The position numbers and the translations under genes were made by a program. Source: Clostridia bacterium (GTDB lineage: Bacteria; Bacillota; Clostridia; Oscillospirales; CAG-272). From it: a stretch of 14,298 nucleotides of DNA. Below, piece after piece: positions 6,713 through 13,757 of the stretch. How positions within the stretch are numbered: the first letter of the stretch is position 1; every line of letters begins with the position of its first letter. The notes beneath the pieces were generated by a model, which saw only the letters and a program-made list of their open reading frames with translations, searched no databases and had not been told where the DNA came from. Location of the stretch: positions 1 to 14,298 of the forward strand of contig JAFQUL010000219.1 of assembly GCA_017408535.1 (NCBI GenBank), written 5' to 3'.

Positions 6713-7087
6713 ATGGCATCCGAAAAGTCCCTTAAAATTCTTGAAGACATAAAGTCCCTTACCATACTTGAGCTCGCTGACCTCGTTAAGGCTATCGAGG
6801 AAGAGTTCGGTGTATCCGCTGCTCCCGTTGCAGTTGCTGCTGCAGGTGCTGCTCCCGCTGCTGCTGCAGAGGAGAAGACTGAGTTTGACGTAGTTCTTGC
6901 TAGCGCAGGCGCTAAGAAGCTTGACGTTATCAAGGTTGTTCGTGAGATCACCGGCCTTGGCCTTAAGGACGCTAAGGACTTCGTTGAGGCAGCTCCCAAG
7001 ACCATCAAGGAAGGCGCAAGCAAGGAAGATGCTGAGGCTCTCAAGGCTAAGCTCACCGAGGCTGGCGCAACCGTTGAGATTAAGTAA
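6713..7087 (+). CDS. rplL: 50S ribosomal protein L7/L12
   Basis: A 124-residue ribosomal stalk protein that recruits translation factor GTPases. The N-terminal dimerisation domain (about 1-35, SLTILELADLVKAIEEEFGV), an Ala/Pro hinge (about 36-56) and the C-terminal factor-binding domain (about 57-124) are all recognisable. The C-terminal domain contains KKLDVIKVVREITGLGLKDA and ends in GATVEIK. Length is normal. AGGAGGT lies eight bases before the ATG. It is cotranscribed with rplJ from the leader-controlled promoter and is followed by a terminator. Codon use is strongly biased to a few codons, as expected for a very highly expressed gene. Confidence 0.98.
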   Translation: MASEKSLKILEDIKSLTILELADLVKAIEEEFGVSAAPVAVAAAGAAPAAAAEEKTEFDVVLASAGAKKLDVIKVVREITGLGLKDAKDFVEAAPKTIKEGASKEDAEALKAKLTEAGATVEIK

Positions 7088-7101
7088 TTTAGTTTCACCT
7101 G

Positions 7102-7138
7102 AAAAAAGACCGTCAATTGGCGGTCTTTTTTTATTTTT
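7102..7138 (+). terminator. Terminator of rplJ-rplL
   Basis: AAAAAAGACCG (7102-7112) pairs with CGGTCTTTTTT starting at 7121, around an 8-base segment that can pair further (T-G, C-G, A-T). A T-rich tract follows. It lies 14 bases after the rplL stop. Confidence 0.92.
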
Positions 7139-7151
7139 GATTTATATCTAC

Positions 7152-7180
7152 TTGAATATTTTCCGTTTTTTTGATATAAT
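7152..7180 (+). promoter_or_regulatory. Promoter of the mscS-lipoprotein pair
   Basis: -35 TTGAAT (7152-7157), 17-base spacer, consensus -10 TATAAT (7175-7180) with TGA before it. The start is expected near 7187. This places the ATG at 7179 inside the promoter and rules it out as a start codon. Confidence 0.88.
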
Positions 7181-7214
7181 GATTAAACAAAAAAATGTAA
7201 AGGCAGGTAATAAA

Positions 7215-8039
7215 ATGATCGCATTTGTAAATTATCTTTATTCGCTTATTCCGTGGATACTTGGTGCTTTCTGGAATCTTCTTATTGCTGTGGTTCTTTT
7301 CATTGTCGGACATATTGTTATTAAGAATCTCTGCAGAAAAATTGCAACACGTGACTATCAGGGCAAGGTCGACGCAGGTCTTATGCGTTTCCTCGCTTCC
7401 GTGCTTAAGGTAGGCCTTTATGTATTGCTTGTATACATAGTTGCTACCCTTGTGGGTATTCCCACCGCGTCCTTCGTTGCTCTTATCGGCTCCGCCGGTC
7501 TTGCTATCGGTCTTGCTCTTCAGGGCAGCCTCTCCAACTTTGCCGGCGGTGTTCTCATTATCGTTAACAAGCCCTTTAAGGTTGGCGACTATATCGTGGT
7601 TGACGGCGGTCCTGAGGGATTTGTCGATGCAGTTGATATTTTCTACACCAAGATGCACACAGGCGATGAAAAGTCCATAGTTGTGCCTAACGGTATGCTT
7701 TCAAATTCTACCATCAGAAACGTTGCTCCCAACGGTGAGAGAAGAATAGAGCATACTATCGGTATTGCATATTCTGCGGATATCTCTCTTGCGAAGAAGA
7801 CTGTTCTCGATGTTATATCCCGTCATGATAAGCTTATCCGTCCCGAGGATACCTCTGTGTTTGTAGCGGCTACCGCTGAAAGCTCCGTAGATCTTTGCTT
7901 CAGATGCTGGGCAAAGGCAGGCGACTATTTTGCAGAGAGCGCGGCGATACTCGAGGATGTTAAGCTTGCTTTTGATGCGGCAGGTATTGAGATACCCTTC
8001 AGCCAGCTTGACGTGCATATCAGAAAAGATAATGAATAA
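7215..8039 (+). CDS. mscS: Small-conductance mechanosensitive channel, MscS family
   Basis: A 274-residue MscS-type channel, close to E. coli MscS in length (286). Such channels open under membrane tension and release solutes during hypo-osmotic shock. Three membrane helices are visible at about 13-37, 58-81 and 84-118. The third contains the pore-lining Gly/Ala-rich stretch GSAGLAIGLALQGSLSNFAG, which is the family hallmark. It is followed by the beta domain (KPFKVGDYIVVDG, VPNGMLSNSTIRN) and a C-terminal alpha/beta domain. The ATG at 7215 is preceded by AGGCAGG about seven bases upstream and is the first usable start after the promoter; the open frame further upstream overlaps rplL and its terminator and is not translated. 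The stop codon overlaps the next gene by 8 bp. No extra domains are seen. Confidence 0.94.
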   Translation: MIAFVNYLYSLIPWILGAFWNLLIAVVLFIVGHIVIKNLCRKIATRDYQGKVDAGLMRFLASVLKVGLYVLLVYIVATLVGIPTASFVALIGSAGLAIGLALQGSLSNFAGGVLIIVNKPFKVGDYIVVDGGPEGFVDAVDIFYTKMHTGDEKSIVVPNGMLSNSTIRNVAPNGERRIEHTIGIAYSADISLAKKTVLDVISRHDKLIRPEDTSVFVAATAESSVDLCFRCWAKAGDYFAESAAILEDVKLAFDAAGIEIPFSQLDVHIRKDNE

Positions 8040-10464
8040 TAAAATCAAAAGAACAATAGGGCTGTTTACAGCCCTTGTTCTGTTTGTAACGGCAATGGCG
8101 GCCTGCGGCAGTGAGTCTACTACAGAGGTGGTCCTGCCGGAAGAACCTGTGGTTGAAGAGAGTGACGGTATCCTTCGGGTAGGATATTCAGCTCTTTCCG
8201 GCAGGCTTAATCCTTTCTATCCTGCTGCGGCAGACGATAAGCTTTTTATGGGGCTTACTCAGGTTACTCCTCTGTTACTTGACAGAGTTGGAGACGTGGT
8301 GGAGAAGGGCATATCAGGAGAAACTGTCTCATACGGCGGTGTTGATTATTCCTATAGCGGAATATGCGATATAACTCTTTTCATGGACGAGGCGGCAGAT
8401 ATTGCTGAATACACCGTGCGTATCAGAGATGATATATTTTTCTGGGACGGACATAAAATGGATATAGATGACGTTATATTTTCTATGTACGTTCTCTGCG
8501 ATCCTTCCTACGACGGCGGGTCTGCGGTAAGATACTCACCGATATGCGGACTCGACAATTATATTACCGACTCGGATGACGAGGAATATCTTAAATACGG
8601 AGCTGAGTTTGACAAAATAAATGCGGCCGGCTTTGGGCATATCTGGAGCTGGCGCGATAAATGGAAGCAGGGACAGCAGGATGCATACGATACTGCTGTT
8701 CTCAGCGAATGGAAGAAGGATATTGCGGCGGTAACGGAGTATTGCGTGTCAAGCTATGCCGAGCAGTATTCAGAACAGCTTATCGGAATTCCGTCAGATA
8801 CCGTTATATCCGGTGAGGAATACCATACAGCCTTTGCTATGGCCGCATGGGGATTTGCGAAGCTTGACGGCGGAGTGTTTACGACCGCCCTCGGCTCTAC
8901 ATTTACCCTGACAGACGGCGATCTTCCTACTCAGGAGGATTTCTATAACGAAGTTTTTACTGTTTACGAGGGTGACCCTGAGGCGTACTGGGAGGATGCA
9001 AACGGCGGTGAAGTTGACAGCGATACTGTTATTTCTGCCGCACGTAACGCTTATATATACCAGTATTCCGAGAGTACTGTCAGTGTTATATCCGGTATTG
9101 AGAGAATAGACGATCATACCGTGAGAATACTTACCGACGGATACAATGCGTCTGACATATATTCTATCCTTGATTTTTACGTAGCCCCTCTTCACTACTA
9201 CGGAAGTGAGGAACTATATTCTTACAGTGACGGGGTGTTTGGCTTTGAACGCGGTGATCTTTCCTCTGTCACAGCAAAGGACGGTGCACCTCTCGGTGCG
9301 GGAATGTACGTGTTCGAGTCTCAGAGCGGCGGTACAGTCTCGCTTGTACGCAACAGTAATTATTACGCATCAGAGCCTTTGACAGAGAAGATAGAGCTTG
9401 TCTCGCTGTCCGACGGAAGCCCTGTTGACGGTATAATGAATGAGCTTTCATTTGACGTGATCGTGACCGGCGGTAACAGCAGTACGGTGGATGAGATCAC
9501 CGGAGCGAACAGCAACGGAGAGCTTACGGGAGACAGGATAACCACCATTATATCAGATGCCGACGCGTACGGCTATATAGGAATAAATGCAGAAACGGTA
9601 AAGGTAGGCGAGGATAAGGACTCAGAGGAGTCAATGGATCTGAGACGTGCTCTTGCGACTGTTTTCTCTGTATACAGGGATGAAGCTGTAGATGCATATT
9701 ACGGTCAGTCGGCAAGAGTGGTAAATTATCCAATGTCTGAGACGTCCTATATTGCCTATGACAGGACGGATGAAAATTACAGAACTGCATTCTCCCTGTC
9801 AGATGACGGCGGCGAGATATACAACGATATCATGACCCCGGCGGATAAATACCAGGCAGCACTGAATGCCGCTACAGAGTATTTTATCGCCGCAGGATAT
9901 ATCTATGATGAGGAGATCGATAAATTTGTAGCCGCCCCTGAGGGAGCGTCTCTTTCCTTTGAGGTCATCGTGCCCGGTGGCGGAGCAGGGGATCACCCAT
10001 CATACGGTATAATGAAGGCTGCGGCGGAGGCACTCGGCAAGAGGGGAATAGTTCTTTCTATTACAGATCCTACCGGTAACTCTCTTATGTGGGGCAGACT
10101 GCGCAGCGGCTCACAGCAGATATGGTGTGCGGCGCATACTGTAACACCGGAGCCTAAGATGCGTGATAACTATTATTCAAGCTCCGCACTTACAACGCTT
10201 GGCGGTAATTATCACGGACTCAGTGACGAGATACTGGATTACTACATCGCGTCTGCGGAGATCAACTCTGACAGAATGTCACGGCTGATGTATTACAGAG
10301 ATGCCCTCGACATTATTCTTGAATGGGCGGTTGAGGTACCGGTATATCAGCGTCAGTCATTTATTCTGTTCTCAAGCGAGAGTGTGGATGCTGAGAGCAT
10401 TCCCGGGGCGCTGACGGCGTACTACCCCTGGTACAGGGAAGCACATCTGATCGCTTTGAAGTGA
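8032..10464 (+). CDS. Large oligopeptide-binding-type (SBP family 5) lipoprotein
   Basis: An 810-residue predicted lipoprotein: basic N-terminus, hydrophobic segment at about 8-24 and a lipobox MAAC with the lipidated Cys at residue 25. Residues about 47-165 match the solute-binding family 5 pattern (LRVGYSALSGRLNPF, then IRDDIFFWDGHKMDIDDVIF), as in OppA/DppA. Residues 351-810 look like the rest of that fold (IERIDDHTVRILTDGYN and LGAGMYVFESQSGG). The family is usually 500-600 residues. The surplus is mainly a Trp/Tyr/Asp-rich stretch at about 165-350 between the two matching parts. Its ATG overlaps the mscS stop by 8 bp with only a weak GAAAAG upstream, suggesting translational coupling. 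No permease or ATPase genes adjoin it, so it may work with a transporter elsewhere or act as a sensor. The upstream open frame inside mscS is not used. Confidence 0.88.
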   Translation: MNNKIKRTIGLFTALVLFVTAMAACGSESTTEVVLPEEPVVEESDGILRVGYSALSGRLNPFYPAAADDKLFMGLTQVTPLLLDRVGDVVEKGISGETVSYGGVDYSYSGICDITLFMDEAADIAEYTVRIRDDIFFWDGHKMDIDDVIFSMYVLCDPSYDGGSAVRYSPICGLDNYITDSDDEEYLKYGAEFDKINAAGFGHIWSWRDKWKQGQQDAYDTAVLSEWKKDIAAVTEYCVSSYAEQYSEQLIGIPSDTVISGEEYHTAFAMAAWGFAKLDGGVFTTALGSTFTLTDGDLPTQEDFYNEVFTVYEGDPEAYWEDANGGEVDSDTVISAARNAYIYQYSESTVSVISGIERIDDHTVRILTDGYNASDIYSILDFYVAPLHYYGSEELYSYSDGVFGFERGDLSSVTAKDGAPLGAGMYVFESQSGGTVSLVRNSNYYASEPLTEKIELVSLSDGSPVDGIMNELSFDVIVTGGNSSTVDEITGANSNGELTGDRITTIISDADAYGYIGINAETVKVGEDKDSEESMDLRRALATVFSVYRDEAVDAYYGQSARVVNYPMSETSYIAYDRTDENYRTAFSLSDDGGEIYNDIMTPADKYQAALNAATEYFIAAGYIYDEEIDKFVAAPEGASLSFEVIVPGGGAGDHPSYGIMKAAAEALGKRGIVLSITDPTGNSLMWGRLRSGSQQIWCAAHTVTPEPKMRDNYYSSSALTTLGGNYHGLSDEILDYYIASAEINSDRMSRLMYYRDALDIILEWAVEVPVYQRQSFILFSSESVDAESIPGALTAYYPWYREAHLIALK

Positions 10465-10468
10465 ATAT

Positions 10469-10501
10469 AAAAAGAGCAAGGCAATTCGCCTTGCTCTTTT
10501 T
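10469..10501. terminator. Bidirectional terminator between convergent genes
   Basis: Perfect 14-bp arms, AAAAAGAGCAAGGC (10469-10482) and its complement (10488-10501), around a 5-base loop. The A-run and T-run at the ends let it terminate the lipoprotein gene on the plus strand and the Cys-rich gene on the minus strand. Confidence 0.93.
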
Positions 10502-10520
10502 GATATTCCGTTACAGGTTA

Positions 10521-10970
10521 TCAGCCCTCGCAACCGCAGTCGCAGTGGTGCTCCTCTTCGTCGCAGTCACAATCGCAGTCACAGTCGCATACGCAGCTGA
10601 ACTTAGCGCCGCAAGCGGGACACTCAACATCCTCGGGATCGATGGTATCGTCAAGATAAACCATCTCGCCGCAGGAAGGACACTCAACGCCGAAGAAATC
10701 GTCGTCATCATCCTCATCGTCATCGCAGCAGTCGCAGTCGCAATCGTCTTCCTCAAAGAGATAAGACTCAACGTCGCCAAGATCCTCATCGATCTCTTCG
10801 ATGTAGTCCTCAAGAGTATCAACATCGTCGCTGAGATCCTGAAGGTCATTTGCAAGCTCGTCCACGAGCTTAACGAGTTCGTTTATAAGCTTGGTCTCAG
10901 GCTTGCTTGCGTCGAGTGCAAGACCCTCTGCAAGACCCTTGAGATAAGCGGTCTTTTCGGTAATAGTCAT
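10521..10970 (-). CDS. Cys/Asp-rich zinc-ribbon protein, CD1247 N-terminal-domain type
   Basis: A 149-residue protein with no signal peptide or membrane segment. The N-terminus (MTITEKTAYLKGLAEGL) fits what I recall of the clostridial CD1247 N-terminal domain family. Residues 30-72 form an acidic helical, probably coiled-coil region. Two CPxC pairs (C97/C100 and C117/C120) form a zinc-ribbon-like unit. Cys-Asp clusters flank it: C77-C82, then alternating Cys-Asp at 126-137 and C143-C147. Seventeen of 149 residues are Cys, and there is a run of acidic residues at 83-91. Metal binding is inferred; the role is unknown. Two upstream starts (GTG 10979, ATG 10976) are possible, but GTGAT lies four bases before the ATG at 10970 and the family begins MTITEK. 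It lies 49 bases after efp on the same strand. Confidence 0.85.
   Translation of the reverse strand: MTITEKTAYLKGLAEGLALDASKPETKLINELVKLVDELANDLQDLSDDVDTLEDYIEEIDEDLGDVESYLFEEDDCDCDCCDDDEDDDDDFFGVECPSCGEMVYLDDTIDPEDVECPACGAKFSCVCDCDCDCDCDEEEHHCDCGCEG
10558..10595. repeat. Short tandem repeat encoding alternating Cys-Asp
   Basis: Imperfect hexamer repeats of the type CAGTCR(C/A) on the plus strand, encoding alternating Cys and Asp at residues 126-137 of the minus-strand protein. A shorter similar tract at 10727-10747 encodes the first Cys-Asp cluster. Confidence 0.7.
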
Positions 10971-11019
10971 TTTCATCACTTGAGACCCCGGGAAACGGGA
11001 TCGAACCTTTCTTTAAGAT

Positions 11020-11577
11020 TTATACTCTTTCCATGTACTCGCCGGTACGGGTATCGATCTTGAGAACGTCGCCGATCTCGATGAAGAGGGGAACCTTAAC
11101 CTCAGCACCGGTCTCGAGAGTAGCGCTCTTGGATGCGCCGGTAGCGGTATCACCCTTGAAGCCGGGCTCAGTCTCGGTAACCTCAAGCTCAACGAAGGTG
11201 GGGGGCTCAACTGCAAATACGTTGCCCTTGTAGGAGATAACCTTGCAAGGCATGTTCTCTTTTACGAATCTGAAGTTGTCACCCAGCTTGTCGCCGTTAA
11301 GGGGAAGCTGATCATAGGTCTCGTTGTCCATGAAGTAGTAGAGCTCACCGTCGTTGTAGAGATACTGCATCTCTTTACGCTCAATGAAAGCTTCCGGGAA
11401 TTTATCGGTAGGGCTGAAAGTACGCTCGATAACTGCGCCGGTGATAACGTTCTTGATCTTGGTACGAACGAAAGCTGCGCCCTTACCGGGTTTTACGTGC
11501 TGGAACTCAACTACCTGCAGAACGTCGCCGTCCATATCAAAGGTAACGCCATTTTTAAAATCGCCTGCTACAACCAT
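11020..11577 (-). CDS. efp: Translation elongation factor P
   Basis: A 185-residue EF-P, which binds ribosomes stalled at polyproline stretches and promotes peptide bond formation. The N-terminal KOW-like domain (about 1-62) carries the loop HVKPGKGAAF, with K32 at its tip. This is the position modified in other bacteria (in B. subtilis K32 receives a 5-aminopentanol group). Two OB-fold domains follow (about 63-127 and 128-185), ending in GDVLKIDTRTGEYMERV. Length is standard. GGAGG lies ten bases before the ATG at 11577. It has its own promoter between it and the peptidase gene, and the Cys/Asp-rich gene follows. The gene's codon use is highly biased, fitting strong expression. No EF-P modification enzyme gene is present in the window. 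Confidence 0.97.
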   Translation of the reverse strand: MVVAGDFKNGVTFDMDGDVLQVVEFQHVKPGKGAAFVRTKIKNVITGAVIERTFSPTDKFPEAFIERKEMQYLYNDGELYYFMDNETYDQLPLNGDKLGDNFRFVKENMPCKVISYKGNVFAVEPPTFVELEVTETEPGFKGDTATGASKSATLETGAEVKVPLFIEIGDVLKIDTRTGEYMERV

Positions 11578-11622
11578 ATTATATATACCTCCATAGTCGG
11601 TCCCCCTTGACAGGAGACTCGC

Positions 11623-11637
11623 CGCGGTTTTCCCGCG
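11623..11637 (-). other. Small hairpin in the efp leader
   Basis: CGCGG and CCGCG (5 bp, 5-base loop) fall about 20 bases after the predicted efp transcript start. There is no T-run after it on the minus strand, so it is not a terminator; it may only affect mRNA stability. Confidence 0.4.
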
Positions 11638-11662
11638 TTAAAAAATATTATTCTTTCTATAT

Positions 11663-11689
11663 TTTATATCAAAATCGCCGATATTGCAA
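11663..11689 (-). promoter_or_regulatory. Promoter of efp
   Basis: Minus-strand -10 TATAAA (11668-11663) preceded by TGA, an extended -10. A partial -35 TTGCAA (11689-11684) sits 15 bases upstream, a short spacer. The predicted start near 11656 gives a leader of about 79 bases. Confidence 0.6.
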
Positions 11690-11720
11690 TAGTAAAATTA
11701 AAAAATAGTCAATTTAACTG

Positions 11721-13418
11721 TCAAAATTGTTCGGCATTTACTGTTTTCAGCCAGTTTTCGGCGGCTGAGACCGCTTCCTTCAGGGCATCACCGAAGGGAT
11801 CGTCCATTCCCGCGTCCTTTACAAGATCGGTAAACGGCTTACTTCCGCCAAATGATACCAGGTGATTATAACGTCTGAAGGCCTCTTCTCTGTCCTTCTG
11901 CATAAGTGCGAAGAACTCAAGTGACACAGTCTGAGCAAGACAGTAGTCGATGTAGTAAAAGGGTCGCTGATAGATATGGCTCTGTCTCTGCCAGCCCTTG
12001 CCCTCGCCGTAGAAGGGGAGAGAATCGTCAAGTGCCATCCAGGGCATATAGATGCCAAGGAGTCTTCTCCACTCACCGTGACGCTCCTCTGGGGTCATGT
12101 CGGGATTTTCAAATACGCTGTGCTGGAAGTGATCCACCATCGTGCCGTAGGGAATGAATTTTATTGCCCCCGCCAGATGGTTATACTTAAATTTTTCGGT
12201 ATCCTCACGGAAAAATCCCTCTGCCCAGGGCCAGGCAAAGAACTCCATTGACATAGAGTGTATCTCGCAGGCGTCAAGGGTGGGATCACGGTATTCGGTG
12301 GGGAAAACGTCTCTTGCCACGTAAGCGGCATAGGCGTGTCCCGCCTCGTGAGTCATAGTCTCAACGTCATCTGCGGTACCGTTGAAGTTTGCGAATATAA
12401 AGGGAGCGCGGTAATCGGTAAAGGAGGTGCAGAAGCCGCCTACGCCCTTACCGTGGCGGCAGAGCACGTCAAGCAGCTCGTTGTCATAGAGGAAATCTAT
12501 AAACTCACCGGTGGCGTCAGACATTTCGTGATACATCTTTCTTGCGTGCTCAAGTATCTCCTCGGGAGTACCCTTGGGGGCAGGGTTGCCTGAACGGAAG
12601 GAGAGGGAAGCATCGGCAAATGACAGGGGATAAGGTACACCCAGCCGCTTTGCCTGATCGCGGTAAAGACTGTCTGCCAGCGGCACCACGTACTTTATTA
12701 CCGCCTCTCTGAAGCGGCTGATATCCTCGGGAGTGTAGCAGTTTCTGCCCATTCTCGCATACCCGAGACCTATATAGCTGTCAAAGCCCAATTTTTTCGC
12801 CATAGAGGCACGAAGCTGAACCAGCTGATGATATATACTGTCGAGACGTTCCCCATTGTCTGAATAAAATTTTCCGTCTGCCTCCCAGGCGAGACGGCGC
12901 ATTTTATCGTCCGGTCTCTGCTTTTCCGCCATCATCTGAGGGATGGTGTTTTTCTTACCGTCAAACTCGATCTGTGCGGAGGCAAGAAGCTTTGTATACT
13001 CGTTTACAAGGCGGTTTTCCTCCTGAAGATCGGGGATTATCTCAGGGGAGAAGGTACGCATGTCTATCTCGATGTTCTTTATCAGCAGCTCGCCGTATTT
13101 TTTTACAAAATCATCTCTGAACCTTCCGGTCGCAAGGATGCGGTAGAAGGCCTGGCGCTTCTCCTCGATAAGTGGAAGTATCTCGTCATTCTTCTCGTTT
13201 TCCTCGTCATAGTACTTGTCGAGAGTGTTTATCTCGTGACGCACCATACAGAGAGAATATGCGGTATCAAATGCACTGCAGAGGGCGGACATATCTCTGA
13301 ATGCCCGGTCAGCCTCATCAAAAGAAGCGGATGAGGAGAGAGCCTCGGTCAATTTTTCTGCGGCATGGCCGAACTCCTCTTCAGACGGGCTGATATATTT
13401 CATTTCGCTGAATTTCAT
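11721..13418 (-). CDS. M3-family oligoendopeptidase
   Basis: A 565-residue cytoplasmic zinc peptidase of family M3 that would trim short peptides. The active-site motif HEAGH lies at 357-361 (two zinc His and the catalytic Glu), inside TMTHEAGHAYAAY. E385 in ACEIHSMSME, 24 residues on, fits the third zinc ligand. The substrate-binding His/Tyr-rich block near residue 485-505 (QRQSHIYQRPFYYIDYCLAQ) is also present. By length and N-terminus it fits the M3 subgroup that is separate from true PepF (about 550-570 residues), so I do not use the pepF symbol. There is no signal peptide. AAGGAG lies eight bases before the ATG at 13418. efp starts 143 bases downstream on the same strand with its own promoter; I see no terminator between them, so readthrough is possible. 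Confidence 0.93.
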   Translation of the reverse strand: MKFSEMKYISPSEEEFGHAAEKLTEALSSSASFDEADRAFRDMSALCSAFDTAYSLCMVRHEINTLDKYYDEENEKNDEILPLIEEKRQAFYRILATGRFRDDFVKKYGELLIKNIEIDMRTFSPEIIPDLQEENRLVNEYTKLLASAQIEFDGKKNTIPQMMAEKQRPDDKMRRLAWEADGKFYSDNGERLDSIYHQLVQLRASMAKKLGFDSYIGLGYARMGRNCYTPEDISRFREAVIKYVVPLADSLYRDQAKRLGVPYPLSFADASLSFRSGNPAPKGTPEEILEHARKMYHEMSDATGEFIDFLYDNELLDVLCRHGKGVGGFCTSFTDYRAPFIFANFNGTADDVETMTHEAGHAYAAYVARDVFPTEYRDPTLDACEIHSMSMEFFAWPWAEGFFREDTEKFKYNHLAGAIKFIPYGTMVDHFQHSVFENPDMTPEERHGEWRRLLGIYMPWMALDDSLPFYGEGKGWQRQSHIYQRPFYYIDYCLAQTVSLEFFALMQKDREEAFRRYNHLVSFGGSKPFTDLVKDAGMDDPFGDALKEAVSAAENWLKTVNAEQF

Positions 13419-13476
13419 TACTTGACTCCTTCTGACGCCCGAAGAGAATCCCGGGGTCGACTTATTGTCTTATGAG

Positions 13477-13485
13477 ATTATAGCA
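13477..13485 (-). promoter_or_regulatory. Extended -10 promoter of the M3 peptidase gene
   Basis: Minus-strand TGC directly before consensus TATAAT (13482-13477). The -35 region is poor. The predicted start near 13470 gives a leader of about 50 bases containing a weak CCCG/CGGG hairpin. Confidence 0.6.
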
Positions 13486-13628
13486 CAAGAGAGGCAAAAA
13501 ATACAGAGATAATTGTAAATTTGCCGCCTCGCACGTACTGTTTTTTTATGTTATCTACAATAGAATGGCAAAAAATGATAGGGAATATGAACAAATTTAT
13601 AAATCTCGGTAAATTTCCAAAAAAAGTA
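13486..13628. other. AT-rich spacer between divergent promoters, nothing recognised
   Basis: The gene-free stretch 13419-13757 holds the peptidase promoter, this spacer, the ppdK promoter and the ppdK leader. Within the spacer I see A/T runs and one long-range inverted pair (GAGGC at 13491-13495 with GCCTC at 13526-13530). I see no gene with a ribosome-binding site. Confidence 0.5.
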
Positions 13629-13657
13629 TGGATATTTGACTTAAGTTATGATATAAT
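13629..13657 (+). promoter_or_regulatory. Promoter of ppdK
   Basis: -10 TATAAT (13652-13657) with TGA immediately before it, and a 4/6 match -35 TGGATA (13629-13634) at a 17-base spacing. A better-looking TTGACT at 13636 is only ten bases away and cannot pair with this -10. The start is expected near 13664. Confidence 0.75.
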
Positions 13658-13664
13658 TATGGTT

Positions 13665-13713
13665 GCGTCGGTGTGTGTAGACGCGGCAAGAGGCCGTACA
13701 GCCACACCGATGC
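13665..13713 (+). promoter_or_regulatory. Structured 5' leader of ppdK mRNA
   Basis: An 11-bp helix (GCGTCGGTGTG 13665-13675 with CACACCGATGC 13703-13713, one G-U) is topped by TGTA/TACA (13676-13679 with 13697-13700) and CGGC/GCCG (13684-13687 with 13693-13696) with a 5-base loop. It begins at the predicted transcript start, 45 bases before the start codon. No T-run follows, so it is not a terminator. I do not recognise it as a known riboswitch. Confidence 0.6.
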
Positions 13714-13757
13714 ACAAAACAAAAATCTTTATATAAATTTATCGGAGGTTAAAGTAA

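Noticed and set aside
6897..7214. Upstream in-frame extension of mscS inside rplL
   Set aside because: It would cross rplL, its terminator and the mscS promoter; the ATG at 7179 lies within the -10 box.
7930..8031. Upstream in-frame extension of the lipoprotein inside mscS
   Set aside because: A start at 8032 gives a proper lipoprotein signal peptide; the extension would bury it behind 34 extra residues.
10981..11012. CCCG/CGGG hairpin between efp and the Cys/Asp-rich gene as a terminator
   Set aside because: Stem is only about six pairs and has no following T-run on the minus strand.
10461..11063. Long plus-strand open frame opposite the Cys/Asp-rich gene
   Set aside because: It starts at the lipoprotein stop, runs through the terminator hairpin and is an antisense shadow of the low-complexity Cys/Asp codons; no ribosome-binding site.
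13636..13657. TTGACT at 13636 as the -35 of the ppdK promoter
   Set aside because: Only ten bases separate it from TATAAT; the weaker TGGATA at 13629 has the correct 17-base spacing.
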